A DNA stretch of 11,502 nt. Source: an uncultured Clostridia bacterium (GTDB lineage Bacteria; Bacillota; Clostridia; Oscillospirales; CAG-272). Both the position numbers and the translations under genes were made by a program. The stretch is from positions 1 to 11,502 of the forward strand of contig CAJGCT010000049.1 of the NCBI GenBank assembly GCA_904501985.1, given 5' to 3'. Shown here in pieces: positions 1 through 4,770 of this stretch; positions within the stretch are counted from its first letter, which is position 1; each line of letters opens with the position of its first letter. The notes below the pieces were generated by a model. It made no database searches. It was given only the letters and a program-made list of their open reading frames with translations, and was not told where the DNA came from.

Positions 1-455
1 AGGTCCATAACTTCCTGAGGATTGGACTCAGCCATCATAGCGAAACCGGTCTGACGGCAAGCGTAGACGTCGGAGTGATCGCCGAAGATGTTGAGTGCGT
101 GAGAAGCTACGCAGCGTGCGGAAACGTGAATAACGCAGGGGAGAAGCTCACCGGCGATCTTGTACATATTGGGGATCATCAGAAGAAGACCCTGAGATGC
201 GGTGTAAGTAGTGGTGAGCGCGCCGGCTGCAAGAGAGCCGTGAACAGTACCTGCGGCGCCTGCCTCGGACTGCATTTCGATAACCTTTACGGTATCACCC
301 ATTATGTTCTTCAGACCGGTTGCAGACCAGGTGTCTGTAACGTCAGCCATTACGGAAGAAGGAGTGATGGGGTAGATACCTGCAACTTCGGTAAACGCAT
401 ACGACGCGTGAGCGGCGGCTGTGTTACCGTCCATGGATATCTTTTTTCTTGCCAT
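1..455 (-). CDS. nifJ: Pyruvate:ferredoxin (flavodoxin) oxidoreductase, N-terminal part (runs off the window)
   Basis: This is the first 151 codons of a gene read leftwards and cut by the window edge. PFOR oxidatively decarboxylates pyruvate with CoA to acetyl-CoA and CO2 and reduces ferredoxin, a central step in anaerobic fermentation in the cytoplasm. Reading the minus strand from the ATG at 455-453 gives MARKKISMDGNTAAAHASYA and continues into the pyrimidine-binding domain I. YPITPSS lies at residues 28-34, EMQSEAGAAG at 60-69, TASQGLLLMIPNMYKIAGE at 85-103 and FGDHSD at 124-129. T31, E64 and R114 fall at the numbers known for substrate- and TPP-contacting residues in Desulfovibrio africanus PFOR. 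The start is fixed by AGGAGGA at 464-470, 8 nt upstream. Homologues are about 1,170-1,200 residues, so most of the gene is missing. A 2-oxoacid oxidoreductase of another substrate is a minor alternative. Confidence 0.96.
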   Translation of the reverse strand, partial: MARKKISMDGNTAAAHASYAFTEVAGIYPITPSSVMADVTDTWSATGLKNIMGDTVKVIEMQSEAGAAGTVHGSLAAGALTTTYTASQGLLLMIPNMYKIAGELLPCVIHVSARCVASHALNIFGDHSDVYACRQTGFAMMAESNPQEVMD

Positions 456-500
456 GTTGGAAATCCTCCTATTTAAAAAATAAAATTTAAACAAATTTTT

Positions 501-531
501 GCGTATATCACCTGTGATACGCCTAAAGGCG
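501..531 (-). promoter_or_regulatory. Structured 5' leader of the PFOR gene
   Basis: Two hairpins lie next to each other in the leader. GCGTATATCAC (501-511) pairs with GTGATACGC (514-522) with a 2-nt bulge, and CGCC (520-523) pairs with GGCG (528-531). A third pairing, CCTGTG (511-516) with CACAGG (540-545), would compete with the first. I do not recognise a known riboswitch class. Because these sequences lie downstream of the predicted start site, they could be an RNA structure or a DNA operator. Confidence 0.45.
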
Positions 532-565
532 CAACAAAACACAGGCGAAGTAACGCCACGTTAAT

Positions 566-594
566 ATTATACCGCATAATTTGCGATTTGTAAA
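566..594 (-). promoter_or_regulatory. Sigma-A promoter for the PFOR gene
   Basis: On the minus strand, TTTACA (594-589) and TATAAT (571-566) are separated by exactly 17 nt. This places the transcription start near 559 and gives a leader of about 104 nt ahead of the PFOR start codon. The perfect -10 box and ideal spacing fit a highly expressed fermentation gene. Confidence 0.85.
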
Positions 595-680
595 GATGCA
601 AAACGATAAAAGTTCCAAGTAATTTATGAAACTTTTTATATATAATAAGGAATGGAAGCAAAAAATGCTCCCATTACACC

Positions 681-908
681 TTATTCTCCATCGTTTGCAG
701 TGCCAAGCTCTTTTTCCATTTCTTCTCTTACCGCCGCTATCTTTTTCTGGTCTATTTTGCCCTTCGTCTTCTCAAAATACGCAACGGCATTCCGTGCCAT
801 CAGCAAAAACTGATTATTTAGCGTTCTTCCCTCGCTGTTCGCCACATAATAAAGCTTCTCAAGCAGATCATCACTTACACGCACAGTTACAGTCTTTTGA
901 TTTTTCAT
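681..908 (-). CDS. Small ribbon-helix-helix (Arc/CopG-like) DNA-binding protein
   Basis: This is a 75-residue protein. Residues 5-45 (KTVTVRVSDDLLEKLYYVAN and the following SEGRTLNNQFLLMARNAV) have the pattern of a ribbon-helix-helix domain: one beta strand of alternating hydrophobic residues, then two helices. Such proteins bind DNA as dimers through the strand and are commonly repressors or antitoxins. The C-terminal 30 residues are a charged helix (KKIAAVREEMEKEL) that could be a coiled coil. I chose the ATG at 908 over the in-frame ATG at 1016 because AAAGGA lies at 917-922, 8 nt upstream. The longer version would run through the inverted repeat of the neighbouring element, and its extra residues look non-native. 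No toxin gene sits beside it in this window, so an antitoxin role is not supported here. No clear promoter was found. Confidence 0.8.
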   Translation of the reverse strand: MKNQKTVTVRVSDDLLEKLYYVANSEGRTLNNQFLLMARNAVAYFEKTKGKIDQKKIAAVREEMEKELGTANDGE

Positions 909-961
909 AGTATTCGTCCTTTCTTTTATGTGGGGGTTACGGTCGCGTATAGGAATACGGT

Positions 962-1000
962 CGCTTTCTTGAAAGAAAGCTCCGCAAAGAACTTTATACA
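962..1000 (+). repeat. Left terminal inverted repeat
   Basis: It begins CGCTTTCTTGAAAGAAAGCT and ends GCAAAGAACTTTATACA. The first part is itself a perfect 8-bp palindrome (GCTTTCTT/AAGAAAGC, loop GA), so each end can fold alone as well as pair with the other end. Just outside it the word ACGGTCGC occurs twice (939-946 and 957-964). Confidence 0.85.
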
Positions 1001-1289
1001 GGTAGGTATTTCCCACCCATTGTTGTAATATTAACTTTGCTTGAATTCCGTTCCTCCTGTTGCTATTTTAAGATGCTTCGCTAAAGGGATATATCCCGCG
1101 CTCCCGGCAGCCGGGGTCCCCTTCCCCGGCGACCACATACACGTGACCGCCTCATCTTCACCTTTTTGACGGAATTCAGATATAGTTAGCAGCAACCCAA
1201 GCCGCCGGAATGGTGCGGGGCCATGCAGGCGGCGCGAGCAGTGCGTTCTAACGATTAGCATTCGTTTGGAAATTCCTTTAGTAATTTTT

Positions 1290-1328
1290 TGTATAAAGTT
1301 CTTTGCACAGCTTTCTTTCAAGAAAGCG
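1290..1328 (-). repeat. Right terminal inverted repeat
   Basis: This is the reverse complement of the left repeat with two adjacent differences (GT in place of CC after AAGCT). It carries the same internal GCTTTCTT/AAGAAAGC palindrome. Confidence 0.85.
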
Positions 1329-1412
1329 CGTAATTCCCTTATGCAAACAATTTTGCACTCCTACACCTCAACCCCATTACAAATATTATCGGATAAAAAT
1401 TCAAATTAGGTA

Positions 1413-1441
1413 TTGCATTTTTATTACATATATGTTAAAAT
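1413..1441 (+). promoter_or_regulatory. Sigma-A promoter for comM
   Basis: TTGCAT (1413-1418) and TAAAAT (1436-1441) are separated by 17 nt in an AT-rich stretch. The predicted start near 1448 leaves a leader of about 40 nt before the comM ATG. Confidence 0.65.
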
Positions 1442-1486
1442 ATAAAAAAGAACATTAGTTCGGATGATAGAAAGGGCGGAATAGAG

Positions 1487-3046
1487 ATGCTGTCTGTAGT
1501 ATATTCGGCAGGACTTGCGGGGATTGACGGCTTTTTGGTGTCGGTGGAATGCAATTCTCAGGAGAAGATGCCGAGATTTGATATAATAGGACTGCCGGGA
1601 GCGGCGATGAAGGAATCCAAAGAGCGCATTATAGCCGCAATGGAGAATGTGGGCTTTTCTTTTCCCGAAAGCTGTATTACGGTGAATCTTGCGCCTGCTG
1701 ACCGTAAGAAAGAAGGCTCAACCTTTGACCTTGCCATGATGATTGGCATAATGCAGTCAAACTGTATACTGCCGGAGACGGTCAATCTTGGAAAATGCTG
1801 CTTTATCGGCGAGCTTTCGCTGACCGGCAAGCTTAGGGAGGCAAACGGCATTCTGTGCATGACCCTCGCCGCAAAAGAAGCAGGACTTACCGAGATTTTC
1901 GTACCCAAATCCAACGCCGGAGAAGCGGCTGTCGTAAAAGGCGTTAACGTTTACGGCGTTGATGACCTGTCATCACTCCTTTGCCATCTTCGCGGCGAGA
2001 AGATGATTTCCCCCACAAGATTTGACCACGACGGATTCGCTCCTGCGGTTGACGACGGATACTGCGATTTCTCCGATGTTAAAGGGCAGGATAAGGTTAA
2101 GCGTGCCCTTGAAATAGCGGCGGCAGGCGGACATAACGTGTTGATGCTAGGACCTCCCGGTACGGGTAAGAGTATGCTTGCAAAAAGGCTTCCCACAATC
2201 CTCCCCGAAATAACCTTTGACGAGGCGGTGGAAACCTCAAAGATACATTCCGTGGCAGGAAATTTAAACGGCGGTATGTCCATACTTACAAGACGCCCGT
2301 TCCGCTCTCCTCACCATACAATGTCCGCGCCAAGCCTTGTTGGAGGCGGCGCGAATCCTCAGCCGGGAGAGATATCGCTTGCCCATAACGGCGTGCTGTT
2401 TCTTGACGAGCTGCCTGAATTTAACAAAATGGTAACGGAATCGCTCCGTCAGCCCCTTGAGGACGGCAAGGTTACAATCACACGCACCAGCGGAAAGGTT
2501 ACATACCCGTCCTCATTCATGCTTGTGGCGGCAATGAACCCCTGCAAGTGCGGCTACTACGGACATCCCACCAAAAAGTGCCAATGTAAGAAAGAGGATA
2601 TCAAAAAGTATATGTCAAAGATAAGCGGTCCTCTGCTTGACCGTATTGATATACAGGTTGAGGTGTCCTCTCTCACATACGATGAGCTGTCCGCTCCGCC
2701 GAAAAGCGAGACATCGGCAGAGGTGAGGGCGAGAGTAAACCGTGCAAGGAAAATAGCAAGGGAGCGGTGCGAGGCGGCGGTGAGGGAAGACCCCATGATA
2801 CCGCTTATTCACAAAAATGCCGATATGTCCACACGTCACCTTGCCACATTCTGTAAGCTTGACGGCGATGCCGCCGCGCTGCTTCGGTCAGCATACGATA
2901 AAATGGGGTTGTCCGCACGAGGATATGACAGACTTCTTCGCGTGGCGAGAACCATCGCCGACCTTGCCGGAAGCGAAGATATCGGTATGCTCCACGTGGC
3001 TGAAGCTATACAGCTTCGCAGTCTCGACCGCAAATATTTTAACTGA
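1487..3046 (+). CDS. comM: ComM/YifB-family Mg-chelatase-like AAA+ ATPase
   Basis: This 519-residue protein has the full-length layout of the ComM/YifB family. In naturally transformable bacteria ComM is a hexameric helicase that promotes branch migration of incoming single-stranded DNA during recombination; in many other bacteria the gene is housekeeping and its role is less defined. The N-terminal Lon-protease-like fold spans about residues 1-170 (FDIIGLPGAAMKESKERI at 31-48). The AAA+ domain has Walker A GPPGTGKS at 222-229, Walker B VLFLDE at 303-308, a Cys cluster NPCKCGYYG with C365/C367 (C353, C355, C365, C367), LLDRIDI at 383-389 and the sensor-2 region LSARGYDRLLRVARTIADLA at 475-494. 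AAAGGGCGGA at 1471-1480 supports the ATG at 1487. It has its own promoter and a downstream hairpin terminator and appears monocistronic. No lesion is seen. Confidence 0.96.
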   Translation: MLSVVYSAGLAGIDGFLVSVECNSQEKMPRFDIIGLPGAAMKESKERIIAAMENVGFSFPESCITVNLAPADRKKEGSTFDLAMMIGIMQSNCILPETVNLGKCCFIGELSLTGKLREANGILCMTLAAKEAGLTEIFVPKSNAGEAAVVKGVNVYGVDDLSSLLCHLRGEKMISPTRFDHDGFAPAVDDGYCDFSDVKGQDKVKRALEIAAAGGHNVLMLGPPGTGKSMLAKRLPTILPEITFDEAVETSKIHSVAGNLNGGMSILTRRPFRSPHHTMSAPSLVGGGANPQPGEISLAHNGVLFLDELPEFNKMVTESLRQPLEDGKVTITRTSGKVTYPSSFMLVAAMNPCKCGYYGHPTKKCQCKKEDIKKYMSKISGPLLDRIDIQVEVSSLTYDELSAPPKSETSAEVRARVNRARKIARERCEAAVREDPMIPLIHKNADMSTRHLATFCKLDGDAAALLRSAYDKMGLSARGYDRLLRVARTIADLAGSEDIGMLHVAEAIQLRSLDRKYFN

Positions 3047-3049
3047 TTA

Positions 3050-3088
3050 AAGTTTTCCACCGACTTTTTGACAACCTGTGGAAAACTT
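3050..3088. repeat. Inverted repeat built from DnaA-box-like words (first pair)
   Basis: AAGTTTTCCAC (3050-3060) and GTGGAAAACTT (3078-3088) are a perfect 11-bp inverted repeat separated by 17 nt, starting just after the comM stop codon. Each arm contains TTTTCCAC, close to the DnaA-box consensus TTATCCACA. The spacer begins GACTTTTTG, which can pair with CAAAAGTC at 3091-3098. Confidence 0.7.
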
Positions 3089-3128
3089 GCCAAAAGTCAA
3101 CGGAAATACGCCGTTTATGGCACATTTC

Positions 3129-3149
3129 TGTGGAAAACTCTGTGGAAAG
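3129..3149 (-). repeat. Tandem DnaA-box-like words
   Basis: TGTGGAAAA (3129-3137) and TGTGGAAAG (3141-3149) lie in tandem 12 nt apart. Read on the minus strand the first is TTTTCCACA, one mismatch from TTATCCACA. They sit between the two larger inverted repeats. Confidence 0.5.
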
Positions 3150-3181
3150 TGTGTAAAAGCGTGTAAATAGGGCATAAAATT

Positions 3182-3229
3182 GTCCACATTTCCCACAGCA
3201 GAGCCTGTGGAAAATGTGGACTTTGTGTT
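3182..3229. terminator. Long hairpin between convergent genes, probable bidirectional terminator
   Basis: Bases 3182-3198 pair with 3205-3221 over 17 bp with a single mismatch around a CAGAGC loop. TTTGTGTTT follows on the plus strand and AATTTTATG follows on the minus strand. comM ends upstream on plus and the XRE gene ends at 3260 on minus, so one hairpin could end both transcripts. Its arms also contain the DnaA-box-like words TTGTCCACA (3180-3188) and TGTGGAAAA (3206-3214). Confidence 0.65.
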
Positions 3230-3259
3230 TACGGCATCGAACAAAATATGCGAGAAATA

Positions 3260-3583
3260 TTACCTTTTTCCTGAAAGCTCCTTTGCCATTGCAAGGATAA
3301 TATCTATCTGCGCAGGAGTGAGCTTGCGAAGCACATCGTTCAATTCACGAAGCCGTCCGGGCAGAACATTTCCCTCATCGAAAAACTCTGACATAGATAC
3401 GCCAAGGTATTCGCAAATGTATTCAAGGGCAGAGAGTGACGGCAGTGACTTTTTATTTTCGATTAGCTGAATGTAGTTTGGATTTTGTCCCAGCGAAAGG
3501 CTCATTTCCCGTGCAGATACCCCTTTTGCCATTCGCAAAGCTACAATTCTGCTTGCAACATAGTTTTCATCGTGCTGACACAT
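3260..3583 (-). CDS. XRE-family helix-turn-helix transcriptional regulator
   Basis: This 107-residue protein has a Cro/C1-type HTH at about residues 10-68. SRIVALRMAKGVSAREMSLS covers helices 1-2, NPNYIQLIENKKSLPSLSAL the recognition helix and the turn after it, and YICEYLGVSMSEFFDEG the usual end of the fold. The C-terminal 35 residues (RELNDVLRKLTPAQIDIILA and onward) look helical and could form a dimer interface. The start at 3583 is supported by TGAGGTG at 3591-3597, 7 nt upstream. It is transcribed divergently from the SLOG gene. The shared region holds repeated TTGTAYA words, so self-repression and repression of the SLOG gene is the natural inference. Small repressors of this type are frequent in mobile and accessory DNA. 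Confidence 0.88.
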   Translation of the reverse strand: MCQHDENYVASRIVALRMAKGVSAREMSLSLGQNPNYIQLIENKKSLPSLSALEYICEYLGVSMSEFFDEGNVLPGRLRELNDVLRKLTPAQIDIILAMAKELSGKR

Positions 3584-3604
3584 ATCAAATCACCTCATGT
3601 AATA

Positions 3605-3618
3605 TTGTACATTGTACA
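3605..3618. promoter_or_regulatory. Putative operator, tandem TTGTACA
   Basis: TTGTACATTGTACA is two exact head-to-tail copies of TTGTACA, and each contains the palindrome TGTACA. It lies 22 nt upstream of the XRE start codon, on the XRE side of the divergent region, where bound repressor would block its transcription or transcript start. Confidence 0.5.
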
Positions 3619-3647
3619 GCGCGAGAAAATTCGATAATTTAGAATGT

Positions 3648-3653
3648 ATTATA
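3648..3653 (-). promoter_or_regulatory. Candidate -10 element for the XRE gene
   Basis: TATAAT is present on the minus strand, directly beside the plus-strand -35 box of the SLOG promoter. No good -35 box lies 17 nt upstream of it (AATATA), so this is only a candidate. If it is used, the two divergent promoters overlap and would compete. Confidence 0.35.
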
Positions 3654-3654
3654 G

Positions 3655-3683
3655 TTGACATGCGATATTATATATTGTATAAT
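3655..3683 (+). promoter_or_regulatory. Perfect consensus sigma-A promoter for the SLOG gene
   Basis: TTGACA (3655-3660), a 17-nt spacer and TATAAT (3678-3683) match the consensus at all 12 positions. So strong a promoter usually needs a repressor. The -10 box overlaps a TTGTATA word (3675-3681), and a palindrome lies just after the predicted start near 3690. Confidence 0.88.
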
Positions 3684-3696
3684 GTTAATATTACGC

Positions 3697-3712
3697 TATA
3701 CAATGTTGTATA
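3697..3712. promoter_or_regulatory. Putative operator palindrome TATACAATGTTGTATA
   Basis: This is a perfect 16-bp palindrome (TATACAA-TG-TTGTATA) placed 14 nt after the -10 box of the strong promoter and 22 nt before the SLOG ATG. It shares the TTGTAYA half-site with the words at 3605-3618 and 3675-3681. It is a good candidate binding site for the divergently encoded XRE protein. Confidence 0.6.
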
Positions 3713-3734
3713 AACTACAAAGAGGGGTTAGAAA

Positions 3735-4259
3735 ATGAATATAGAAAGAAATTGTGCATTTACGGGACATCGCCCTGCGCTGTTCAAATTCAAATACGAT
3801 GAATCCCATGAGGATTGCATAAATATAAAACGTAGATTATACAGGGAAATAGAGAGAGTGTTTTTTGACGAAGGGGTAAAGGTATTTATATCCGGCGGCG
3901 CTCTCGGAGTGGATATGTGGGCAATGGAGGCGGTGCTGGAGTTTCGAAAAAAAGAGCCTTCTGTGCGCCTTGTAGCTGCTATTCCGTTCCGTGGGCAGGA
4001 AGAAAAATGGAGTACTTCTCAAAAAGAGAGGTATCGCAATTTAATAGCACAGTGCGATAAAGCGGCGTATTTTTCGGAGTTTTATTACAGCGGATGCTAC
4101 CACGAAAGAGATAGAAAAATGGTAGAAAATGCAGGCAGACTTATTGCTGTATATGACGGCAGACCTGACGGTGGTACAGCATATACTGTTGAGTATGCAA
4201 GAAAGCTTGGACGCCGTATTACAGTGATTGATCCAAACAACGCCGAAGAAATTTTCTGA
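3735..4259 (+). CDS. SLOG-family (DUF1273/YpsA-like) protein
   Basis: This 174-residue protein has the Rossmann-like SLOG fold seen in YpsA and relatives, a family thought to bind nucleotides or nucleotide-derived ligands. The biochemical role of DUF1273 members is not established. Visible motifs are FTGHRP at 9-14 (first strand and loop), FISGGALGVDMWAME at 51-65 (glycine-rich ligand loop and helix), AAIPFRGQEEKWS at 81-93, ERDRKMVENAGRLIAVYDG at 124-142 and PDGGTAYTVEYARKLGR at 144-160. Length fits a single-domain member. GAGGGG at 3722-3727 supports the ATG at 3735. It is divergent from an XRE repressor and driven by a consensus promoter, so it is likely induced when the repressor is released. 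SLOG proteins also occur in phages, plasmids and some defence-linked loci, which makes an accessory role plausible but unproven. No operon partner follows it. Confidence 0.87.
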   Translation: MNIERNCAFTGHRPALFKFKYDESHEDCINIKRRLYREIERVFFDEGVKVFISGGALGVDMWAMEAVLEFRKKEPSVRLVAAIPFRGQEEKWSTSQKERYRNLIAQCDKAAYFSEFYYSGCYHERDRKMVENAGRLIAVYDGRPDGGTAYTVEYARKLGRRITVIDPNNAEEIF

Positions 4260-4277
4260 CTTTTTTTCAAAAAGGTA

Positions 4278-4306
4278 TTTACAAATGGAGAAGTATGGTA
4301 TATAAT
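4278..4306 (+). promoter_or_regulatory. Sigma-A promoter of the cysteine T-box operon
   Basis: TTTACA (4278-4283) and TATAAT (4301-4306) are separated by 17 nt. The predicted start near 4313 lies about 10 nt before the first base of T-box stem I. Confidence 0.85.
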
Positions 4307-4312
4307 GATAAT

Positions 4313-4589
4313 ATAAATCAATGGCTGTGAGCGGAAAGAAGCCGTTTTGGAGCTTTCTCAGAGAACTGCGCCGCGAGGGATCGCGTGGTGTGAGCGCATG
4401 AAAGAGACTGCGGCATAAAGTGCGTCCGTGAGCCGGTGGGGCGAAGTAACAGTAGTCTCTCCCGTGTGCCGCGCGTTACAGCGGCAGGTATTTGATACGA
4501 TACCGTGAGTATAATTGTAAAGTGGAACCGCGAGTGGGGAATCCCCCGACGCCTTTACAGCTTCAGGTGGAGCTGTGGGGCGTTTTTTT
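4313..4589 (+). ncRNA. Cysteine-specific T-box riboswitch leader
   Basis: This leader senses the ratio of uncharged to charged tRNA-Cys and controls read-through into cysE-cysS. Stem I starts with GGCT (4323-4326) pairing AGCC (4431-4434). A GTGAG/GTGAG-type kink-turn region follows, then CGGA (4332-4335) pairing TCCG (4425-4428). The specifier loop then carries TGC (4421-4423), a cysteine codon, followed by the usual purine. GCCG (4341-4344) pairs CGGC (4411-4414) above the loop. Stem III-type hairpins include GGTAT (4487-4491) with ATACC (4500-4504). The T-box core GTGGAACCGCG spans 4522-4532. The variable base after TGG is A, which would pair with U73, the discriminator of tRNA-Cys. Specifier, discriminator base and downstream genes all agree on cysteine. 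Confidence 0.96.
4549..4589 (+). terminator. T-box intrinsic terminator
   Basis: ACGCC (4549-4553) pairs with GGCGT (4579-4583) and ACAGCT (4557-4562) with AGCTGT (4571-4576), followed by seven T residues (4583-4589). Its 5' strand lies just after the T-box core, as expected for a terminator that competes with the antiterminator stabilised by uncharged tRNA. Confidence 0.93.
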
Positions 4590-4614
4590 GATATATTTGA
4601 GAAGGAGACGATAG

Positions 4615-4657
4615 CGTGAAAGTTTATTTAGCGTAAGCGTTTATTAACTGTTCACGC
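4615..4657 (+). repeat. Imperfect hairpin between the T-box terminator and the cysE element
   Basis: GCGTGAA (4615-4621) pairs perfectly with TTCACGC (4651-4657), and AGTT/AACT continues the stem. The hairpin encloses a seven-codon reading frame starting GTG at 4616 and ending TAA at 4634-4636. That frame has a good Shine-Dalgarno (AAGGAG, 4602-4607) 8 nt upstream. It may be a short leader peptide, a relic of an older start region, or chance. Confidence 0.4.
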
Positions 4658-4740
4658 ACAAAAAATTCAAACTAAAAATGGGTCCCGTCCCATTTTTGTT
4701 TGCAAAGCAAACACATTTGAATTTCACTAAATATTTGTGC
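4656..4740. repeat. Cloverleaf-shaped palindromic element in the cysE leader
   Basis: Three nested or adjacent levels of pairing are exact. GCACAAA (4656-4662) pairs TTTGTGC (4734-4740), and AAATTCAAA (4663-4671) pairs TTTGAATTT (4716-4724). Inside them are two hairpins: AAAAATGGG (4674-4682) with CCCATTTTT (4689-4697), and GTTTGC (4698-4703) with GCAAAC (4707-4712). The two inner hairpins are adjacent, giving a compact branched fold of 85 nt. It lies between the T-box terminator and the cysE start and codes for nothing credible. It resembles a small palindromic repeat or MITE-type insertion. A further hairpin, CCGC/GCGG near 4743-4755, stands just before the cysE ribosome binding site. Confidence 0.7.
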
Positions 4741-4770
4741 TGCCGCTATGGCGGCGGAATGGAGATTATT

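Larger units (their letters stand above)
952..1339. mobile_element. MITE-like element with 39-nt terminal inverted repeats and a structured interior
   Basis: Bases 962-1000 and 1290-1328 are inverted copies of each other, matching at 37 of 39 positions. Weaker similarity (GGAATACG versus GGAATTACG) extends outward to about 952 and 1339. The interior has no credible gene but is rich in GC hairpins. These include GGGATATATCCC (1086-1097), CCCGGCAGCCGGG (1103-1115), CCGGGG/CCCCGG (1111-1116 with 1124-1129), and a compound stem pairing GCCGCC (1201-1206) with GGCGGC (1228-1233) and ATGG (1210-1213) with CCAT (1221-1224). There is no transposase. The element fills the gap between the RHH gene and comM. 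It resembles a non-autonomous repeat or structured-RNA repeat; copy number elsewhere in the genome is unknown. No target-site duplication could be fixed. Confidence 0.7.

Noticed and set aside
75..476. 133-residue open frame on the plus strand
   Set aside because: It is antisense to the PFOR gene, whose translation matches a known family residue by residue. The plus-strand product is cysteine- and glycine-rich with no recognisable pattern.
473..661. 62-residue open frame on the minus strand
   Set aside because: It covers the PFOR promoter and leader, has no good ribosome binding site and no protein-like composition.
681..1016. RHH gene starting at 1016 (111 residues)
   Set aside because: The extra 36 residues would be encoded by the terminal repeat of the mobile element; the ATG at 908 has a proper ribosome binding site.
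1031..1321. 96-residue open frame on the minus strand inside the repeat element
   Set aside because: It spans the terminal repeat and hairpins, shows no fold-like pattern and lacks a Shine-Dalgarno. It is most likely a by-product of the structured repeat.
3050..3223. Chromosomal origin of replication
   Set aside because: No dnaA or dnaN is adjacent, there is no clear AT-rich unwinding region next to the boxes, and the boxes are off-consensus. Kept only as a DnaA-box-like cluster.
4403..4460. AGAGACT/AGTCTCT long-range pairing in the T-box leader
   Set aside because: It conflicts with the better supported stem I pairings and specifier loop, so it is probably chance or a minor alternative fold.
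4678..4770. Upstream extension of cysE (31 extra residues)
   Set aside because: The start lies in the loop and stem region of the palindromic element, the residues are not family-like, and a good ribosome binding site supports the ATG at 4771.
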